A program made the translations under genes and the position numbers. Below the pieces are notes generated by a model. The model worked only from the letters and a program-made list of their open reading frames with translations, did not search any database and had not been told where the DNA came from. 64,000 nucleotides of DNA from Budorcas taxicolor (Eukaryota > Chordata > Mammalia > Artiodactyla > Bovidae). Shown piece after piece: positions 57,149 to 64,000 of the stretch. Position 1 is the stretch's first letter. Each line of letters opens with the position of its first letter. The stretch spans positions 37,330,501-37,394,500 of the forward strand of contig NC_068913.1 in assembly GCF_023091745.1 (NCBI RefSeq), in the 5' to 3' direction.

Positions 57149-59619
57149 ACTGTAGGTCAAAAATGTGATGCTTTGGAAAGATGCTTCATTAAGCCATGAA
57201 CTCGCCATGTTTAGTTAGTTTTTCTTTTTAAAGAAAAAAAAAAAAAAACAGTTAAAAATGTGGGGTGTCCCATTTTGTTTTTTTCAATTTTAAGAAAAAT
57301 TATAATTCTTAAAAATGCTATTGGTGGTTAAGGGAGTAAACAAAGCAGTCACTTTCCTTTTAGAGATGAGAATAATGAGATGTGAAGGTGTTAGCTGCTC
57401 TATTCAAATGTAAGCTAGTAAGAGGTGGAGCTGAGACTGGAACTGTTTTACCTGGATGTAGGTCACCTTTTAAGAACTCAGGCAGCTTTCCATGACGCCA
57501 CTTAAAGGACCTTTATAAGATCAGTTTGATGCAGTATCTGTATATTATAAGTTACAAGGGAAAAACCCCAAGAATTTAAATGGGATTCAGGGTTGAAGAT
57601 GGGTATAGGCCACAAGTGTGTAGAACAGAAATCTTATGTACATGATATTAATAATTTATGTTTATACAGGTCATTGTGCCTTATAGGGAATTATTTAATA
57701 ATGTTTATATAGGAAAAACAGAACGAAAAGAAACATTTTATCAAATAGTAACCCCTTGGCTGTGTTGAGAAAATTCTCTGAGGTTAATGAAGTTTTCCTT
57801 GGTCTACTCACTGCTTTCACGACCTGATACCTACAAACTTACTTCATGTTTTGGCACCACCATTTCACCTTTGTGTCTGTGGCCCATTTACTTGCAAGAA
57901 GTAATCATTTGACTCCTGATACCTTCCTGCTGACTCTCTGAGAGGGGAGATTAAGGAAAAATGCCTGGCTATGCAAAATGTTTTGAAATTTTCAGAGAAC
58001 TATAACCAACACCAGTAGAAACTAAGGGTAAAAGGTAAAGAAATAATTATATCTTTTCTTTTGCCTTTTTGCAGACTTTGTATTTAGTCTTAGATAATTT
58101 GCTCTATAATTTTGCATGGGAAAATTATACACAAAGCTAAACTGTGTTTTCAATCTCCTTTGTGTGTGGAGGGAGTTGGTAAGGGTGGGAGTGGGAATTA
58201 TTTTTGGTGTCAGGGAGGGTCTGGAATATAAACAATTACAAAGGCAGAGGAAGCACATGTACTGTTTCCAGTGACAGGCTAACACATTAAATATAGGTTT
58301 GAACTTGAGTCACCAGGCTGAATTACTCTCACATCTTTTCCAAAACTAGGAAATATATTGTTTGGAGTTGGAGTTAAATTAAAACTATATGTTTCATGGT
58401 GCTCAGGCCTTATTCCTCATACTGTGGCCTTTTTGCATTACATGGGTATTTGTTAACTATCAAAAGGTTTATCACAGACCTGAAATTATCTGAAGATGTC
58501 CTCTGGAATTGGCAGGTATCTCTGTTGCCCTCTGTTTTCTGCTTGGACAGAGTTACTGGCTTAAGTCTTCCCCATTTTTATTATTTAGAATATCAACTTA
58601 GCAATCTCAAGGGGAAAACGTTCCAATTGGTGGTAATTTAATGAATATTAGTATGTCTTCAGATTGTTTGTTACAACTTCATTATGGAAAAGAAATGTGA
58701 CTGAACTTTACTGTTCTGTTTGGGAGACATAATAATTTGGTGAAACATGTTTTTTGGATAGAATTCTTGTCAATTAATAAATGATTTATTTAATAAACAT
58801 GAGTAACCATAGCTCTGTTTGAAAAGCTATTCTTTTTATATGTACCTGGAGCTATATAGATAACCTAAGTAAAGTATTAATCAATAAATATTTCAAGACT
58901 TGATAACATATTCCTTGAAGGAAAAAGAAACATTCATATTTGTGAAATAAGTAGTAATAACAGTAATAATGACTGACCATGGGAAAAATTTGTTAATCCC
59001 ACACCTTGTTACCTCAAAACTTAGTTAAAAAATAGTTCTTTACTCTAGGAAATCTTAGCCAGAATTCCTTTTTATTTTTATATCTTCATCCTGCCTGTTA
59101 AGCTAATATTCTGAGTTTTTCAGTCATTTGTTTCCTTACAATTTTCTTTATAATTCCTAACTGGATCAAAAGGACCTGGAAGTTAGAATTTGTTTTCTCT
59201 AACTTTTTATAACTTTAGGTTAGCACAATGCTAAACATATTTAGATACTTAACAAATATTGAAATCTAATTAATTACACAGCAGTTAATAGAACGATTTT
59301 GAGTCACTTTGTCCCCTATAAAAGATTTCTGGTTTTATACTTTACTTTCTCTGAGATTTTAGAAAGGAGAGTTTTCTCTTTTATATGAGTTTTAACCTTT
59401 CATAGAAAAAAAAAGTTGAGATGTGTAGTGTTTTATCATAATGCATAACATATAAGAGCAATGTAATGATCATATGAAATAGGGTTTATAAAAATACTTA
59501 GTAAAAGGTTGCATATGACAAAAAGTTATTTTATTTTTGAATTTATTATGTTTTTTAGAAGGATCCAATTAAGAAATGAGAATCTGCATCATCTGTGTCC
59601 ACCTTATTTCACCTTAACT
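57149..59619. other. AT-rich DNA, putative intron
   Basis: A MIR-like remnant in - orientation (57355-57465: TTAGCTGCTCT, then AAGAGGTGGAGCTGAGACTG) is the only recognised item. No exon is seen. Confidence 0.45.
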
Positions 59620-59829
59620 TTAAGTCGTTGTTGCTGGTTAGTTACTAAGTTGTGTCTGACTCTTTGTGATCCTACGGACTGTAGTCTGCCAGGCTTCTCT
59701 GTCTATGGGATTTCCCAGGCAAGAACACTGGAGTGTTTCCTTCTCCAGGACTCTTACTGACTCAGGGATTGAACCCACATCTCCTGCCTTGGCAGGTGGA
59801 TTCTTTACTGCTAAACCACCAGGGAAGCC
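59620..59829 (-). mobile_element. Bov-tA SINE
   Basis: Minus-strand copy. Tail at left (GTTACTAAGTTGTGTCTGAC), B-box complement CAGGGATTGAACCCACA, and the head complement CTAAACCACCAGGGAAGCCC at right. Confidence 0.93.
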
Positions 59830-61639
59830 CAAGAAATATAAAGCTAAAGCAAATTCACTGCAAACAAGAAATGCACTGATAAGAAACTGCAACACCTTGA
59901 AATTATTTGGAAATTTAAGTAATAATAATGAGGTATACTTAAATTATTAGACATTTACGAATATAAATTATTCAAGACAGTTAAATGTTTCAAAAAGTTG
60001 GAATATGTAATAAGATAGATTGTTCATATTTAAATTTTAAACGATTTTGGTGACTCTTAATTTATCATCATTAACATATGATCTTTTATCTCCATGTAAA
60101 TAATAATGTTTAATTATTTCTAATAGTCATGAACCAGGATTTCTTTAACCAACCTTCTAATCTTTTGCTGGTAAATTTAGACAGTTTGCTCATTCTTTTG
60201 CCATGCTCAGTAAGCCACACGTATTACCCTCCTATAAAAATGTATAAAATAAGTAGAATTAAGTGATCAAGTATTCACAGAAGAGTTTGTGTTTCTCTGA
60301 ATCTGTTGTCCATTTAAATATATGGGGTCTTCCCATATATTTAAAATTAGAAATGACGTACTTTATGTCCCTTGTTTCTTCTATGGGGCATTTTACATAA
60401 TACTATAACTTCAACATGTTATGTTGTAACTTCAACATCTCAAGTATGTTCTAGTAAATCATAGGAAAATGGGAACACTTGGTGCATTTTTCTAATGAAA
60501 TAGAATTAAGCATTATTATATGGGGCCATAACTACTAAGAACAAAGTCAAGTAAAACAAGTCTAGATTACTGAGCAGAAGAAATATACTATTATTACTTT
60601 CAGGGAAAATAAATAAAGTTGTATAGATATAGAGAGGTGATATTATTTATCTACCATCAGATAAATGTCTAATTTATTTTCCTGTATTAATTATGCACTT
60701 TTTTTTATTATAGTATTATATTTGGTCCAGAAATATATAGCTGGTCCAAAATCTATATAGCTGGTACCTAGTAACTAAGTTAAATATATGTAGTTTCAAG
60801 TATATTAGATTAGCAGAAATTAGACTAATACAATTTCTCAGTAGAAATATTATCTGGAGTTATGTTAGTGAAGAGACAGAGAAATAGTAAAGTTTAAGTC
60901 TTCAACATCAACATGTGTGAATGTCCAGACAAAAAGTACCCTCTTAAGTTAAATAGTCCTATAGAAGCCTTTAAGACACGTTATATTGACAGCTGAACCT
61001 ATGCCTAATGACTTCCTAATCTCAAATTATACCTAAATAATTGTTTTCTTTGATGGAATGTATAAAATCAGTGTGAGGCTTTTACTTCTTTTTTGTTTTC
61101 TTTCCTTCTAAAGCCCAGTCCATGAATATGACATTCAGGCATTTCTTGCATTTTGGTATTTGCTATTGTTGCTTTCAGATAAATATTTGCTGTTTATATC
61201 TGAAATAATTGTTCTATGAAAGAAAGAAATGTGTTCTAAGATAAAAAATGAATTTTATTTTTTTTACTTGGAGGAGCACTTTCAATTTTGAAATGTGACA
61301 CTTCATTTCAAAGAACTATTTGGAACCCTCAAAATTCTCAGTTTACTTACAGTGCTGAAAACAAGGTCAGTAGAAGTTGACAGTAATTTGCGTTTTCTTA
61401 TTGAAATGGGGTATACATCTAAAAGAACTTTTATTTTTATATTAATGATTTTCGTTACAGATACACATTCATATCATTACTGAAAAATCAGTAAATAAGA
61501 TAAGCATAAAGTAAGAAAATGTAATAAAAAGTTATCCATAAATCTGCTACACATAAATATATATGTTAATTCTTAGGTTAAAGATGAAATTTATTTTTAA
61601 AATAAATGTTATATGTGACAGCTAGGGCCTAGATCGCAT
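59830..61639. other. AT-rich DNA, nothing recognised
   Basis: No gene or clear repeat is seen. Short frames follow composition. Confidence 0.5.
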
Positions 61640-62690
61640 TTTCTAGCATTACTGTCCCATAAAAGGAACCAGGGATTCTCAGAGAAATGGCTGATTCTAG
61701 GACTGGGGCAGGAAATGTATGTGAGCCTGGATCATCTTGTGCCAAAAAATAAACAACTGTTCCAAACACACATACTCTCACCATACCAAATATGCACAAT
61801 GATAGGGGTATGTCAAAGAGATCTAGGAACCAGCTGAAAAAGTTCCCAATGGCCAACAGTAGAATAATTTGAGCAAAAACAAAAAACTATTTTTGATTAT
61901 AACCCAAGGTATAAAATACGTATCCATGGGACCATGCTAATATAAATGAATGATGAATAAATAAAGAAGAGACAAATATTCCACCCAGTAGAACTTCAAA
62001 TAGTTTATGTAGGTATCTGACCCTCAAGGATGGGGAACATATAACTCCTTACTTCTGAAATGAGCTGTGTGTGGTTACTTCCTCCAAAGAGTACTCAGCA
62101 TGGAAAGGAAGGGAAAGAGTACTTTACAGTAAACAAGGTGAGCAGAGACTGTATCAGGGTCAACCTCAACAGTCCTAAAGCATATTGGTAGTATGTGCCT
62201 TTGATATGAGGGATGAAAGGAATACTCCCCCTTTCAACCTCTCCCTTGATATGTTCTATAACCCCAATAAAACTATGAGAAAAACATCAGACAAATTCCG
62301 AAAGCGGGGCAGTCTGCAATATATTTGACCAGCACTCCTCAAACCGGTCAAGATCATAAAAAAACCAAAGTAACTCTGAGAAACTGTTATAAGCAAGAAG
62401 AAGTCAGAGAGACACGAACTAAATGTAACGTGGTGTTCTGGATGAGACCCACGGAAAGAAAAGGAATATTAGATAAACACTAAGAAAATCAGAATAGACT
62501 TGGACTTTAGTTAATAACAAAATGTCAATATTGATTTTATTCATTATAACAAATGTCCATTCTATCTATCGTAGATGTAAAAATAATAGGGAAAACTGGA
62601 TGTGGGTTCTAAGGAAAGTTTCTGTACAAACTTTCTCAGTTTTTGTGCATCTAAAACCATTCTGAAAAATAACATCTTTTTGTAAAAATT
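61640..62690 (+). mobile_element. Ancient L1M-type 3' end
   Basis: The order ACCAGCACTCCTCAAACCGG, GTCAAGATCATAAAAAAACC, CTGAGAAACTGTTATAAGC, GGTGTTCTGGATGAGACCC, TTGGACTTTAGTTAATAAC and TGTGCATCTAAAACCATTCT matches the 3'UTR of old mammalian L1 subfamilies. Highly diverged, with the A-rich 3' end near 62690. Confidence 0.65.
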
Positions 62691-63055
62691 ATACTTGAAA
62701 GCATATAGATTGACCATGGTAAGAAACTATATAAAAGGTGAACCATTCTCTGGTCAGAAAGGTTAATGTTGTTCAATTAAATGCTTACTTTATTCCCCTA
62801 GTTCAAGGTGGAACTATTCTACTGTTTTTTTCCTATTGATGCTAAATATAATAGATCTCATCATAATAAATGCATATTTTGAATGAAGTGTTCTTGTAAT
62901 TACTTATTTTTCTAAATAAAATGTATTACTTGGATTAAGAAAAAATTTTACATCACCATTGTGATCAGATGTCATGCAAAGAAAGCTATGTATCAGTCAT
63001 GTTCCATAAATCAGCCTTAAATATTAAAAGAGAAGGCACACTTTTTTCACACTTT
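62691..63055. other. AT-rich spacer
   Basis: Nothing is recognised. Confidence 0.5.
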
Positions 63056-63147
63056 CAGTTCAGTTCAGTTCAGTCGCTCAGTCATGTCCAATTCTTTGCG
63101 ACCCCATGAATCGCAGCACTCCAGGCCTCCCTGTCCATCACCAACTC
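63056..63147 (-). mobile_element. BovB LINE 3' terminus, ~92 bp
   Basis: Starts with CAGTTCAGTTCAGTTCAGTC and ends at CCATCACCAACTC. It is a very short 5'-truncated insertion and the only BovB right of 43.65 kb. Confidence 0.92.
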
Positions 63148-63629
63148 ACAATTTAGTCTTTGCTATTTTATTGATATTGACAAAATCCATATTCTGTGCC
63201 AGATGTCTTTAGTTCTACATGATGATTGTGCTTTCAAATTCTTGCCAAAATGGCTCAATGACTATGTTCTTGTTTCTCTTCTTTGAATCTCAAGGACATC
63301 TACTACATTAAATATGTTAAAGATTATTCCATATCAAATGTTACAGGTATAATACACATATCATTGCTTATTTTAAAAATTAAAAAGTTACCTAAGGATG
63401 CTTTTATATCCCTTCAAATTCCTAGAAATTGAGACTCATATATGTTCCAGAAATGTAGATATGTGTTGCCATTTCCATTTTTATCTGTGTGTGTGTTTTC
63501 AATTCTTTCCCTCACTTTACATATATACTTTCTATTATAAAATTCACATTATTCCTTCTATACTCTGTGTTACAAATGGTTGCATATGTTTTGAAAGTCC
63601 AAGGATTTTTTTTCCCTTTTAGTAAGTTT
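63148..63629. other. AT-rich spacer
   Basis: Nothing is recognised. Confidence 0.5.
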
Positions 63630-63639
63630 TCTTGCTTAT

Positions 63640-63845
63640 GTGCTTAGTCACTCAGTCATGTCTTGACTCTTTATGACCCCATGGACTATAGGCCCCCAGG
63701 CTTCTCTGTCCATGGGATTTTCCAGGCAAGAATACTGGAGTGGTTTGCTGTTTTCTGCTCCTGAGGATCTTCCCAACCCAGAGATCAAACCTGTGTCTCC
63801 TTCATTGGCAGGCTAATTCTTTACCACTGTGCCACCTGGGAAATC
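63640..63845 (-). mobile_element. Bov-tA SINE with perfect TSD
   Basis: Minus-strand copy with CTTAGTCACTCAGTCATGTC at left and a head complement (CTGTGCCACCTGGGAAATC) at right. TCTTGCTTAT flanks it exactly at 63630-63639 and 63846-63855. Confidence 0.95.
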
Positions 63846-64000
63846 TCTTGCTTATAGTTGGACCAAAAGTCCTGTCATTTCACCTTTATACATGCTAATG
63901 TCTTATTTTTTTATTATCTCGTATTTATAATTATTTAATAATTACCTGACTGTGCTTTGTAGTCAACTTTCTGTTGAATTTGTGCTCTACTGTGACAGTG

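Overview
This is ruminant (bovid) nuclear DNA. The evidence is the repeat complement: many BovB (RTE-clade) LINE copies with the TTCAG/CTGAA-rich 3' end, tRNA-Glu-derived Bov-tA SINEs that share it, cetartiodactyl CHR-type SINEs, a ruminant-type L1 with its 3'UTR, and a solo endogenous-retrovirus LTR. I see no intact protein-coding gene. All recognisable protein similarity belongs to decayed retrotransposon enzymes. The only host-gene signal is a CpG island near 54.2-55.86 kb with a strong splice donor, which looks like the first, probably non-coding, exon of an unidentified + strand gene whose body lies to the right. Family names come from recall of repeat consensus sequences, without a database search.

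Layout. 0-4.5 kb: AT-rich DNA with a 5'-truncated BovB (-), a MIR and a MER5A-like remnant. 4.53-12.36 kb: a nearly full-length L1 (+) with a 5'UTR holding three ~147-bp tandem units, a broken ORF1, a broken ORF2 and a poly(A) tail. 12.9-17.1 kb: BovB (-), BovB (+) fused to an L1 3' end, and a further BovB (-) nested in that L1. 17.2-22.75 kb: an old L1 (-), then a nested stack (L1 > BovB > solo LTR and a second BovB) with target-site duplications visible for three of the four insertions. 22.8-30.7 kb: AT-rich, repeat-poor DNA. 30.7-34.4 kb: two BovB copies in inverted orientation. 37.4-38.8 kb: L1 with nested BovB and SINE, then another BovB (-). 39.65-43.65 kb: a full-length-looking BovB (+) starting with a 29-bp CpG-rich minisatellite and a degenerate ~40-bp array. 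43.65-64 kb: BovB almost vanishes and SINEs dominate, around the CpG island and an RFX/X-box-like site at 56.17 kb; an ancient L1M lies near 61.6-62.7 kb.

The window is best read as intergenic and upstream sequence of one gene, shaped by successive retrotransposition waves. The most informative signals are the datable insertion order in the 18.2-22.75 kb stack, two BovB copies that share the same disabling changes (suggesting spread of an already defective lineage using enzyme supplied in trans), and the repeat-based 5' end of the full-length BovB.
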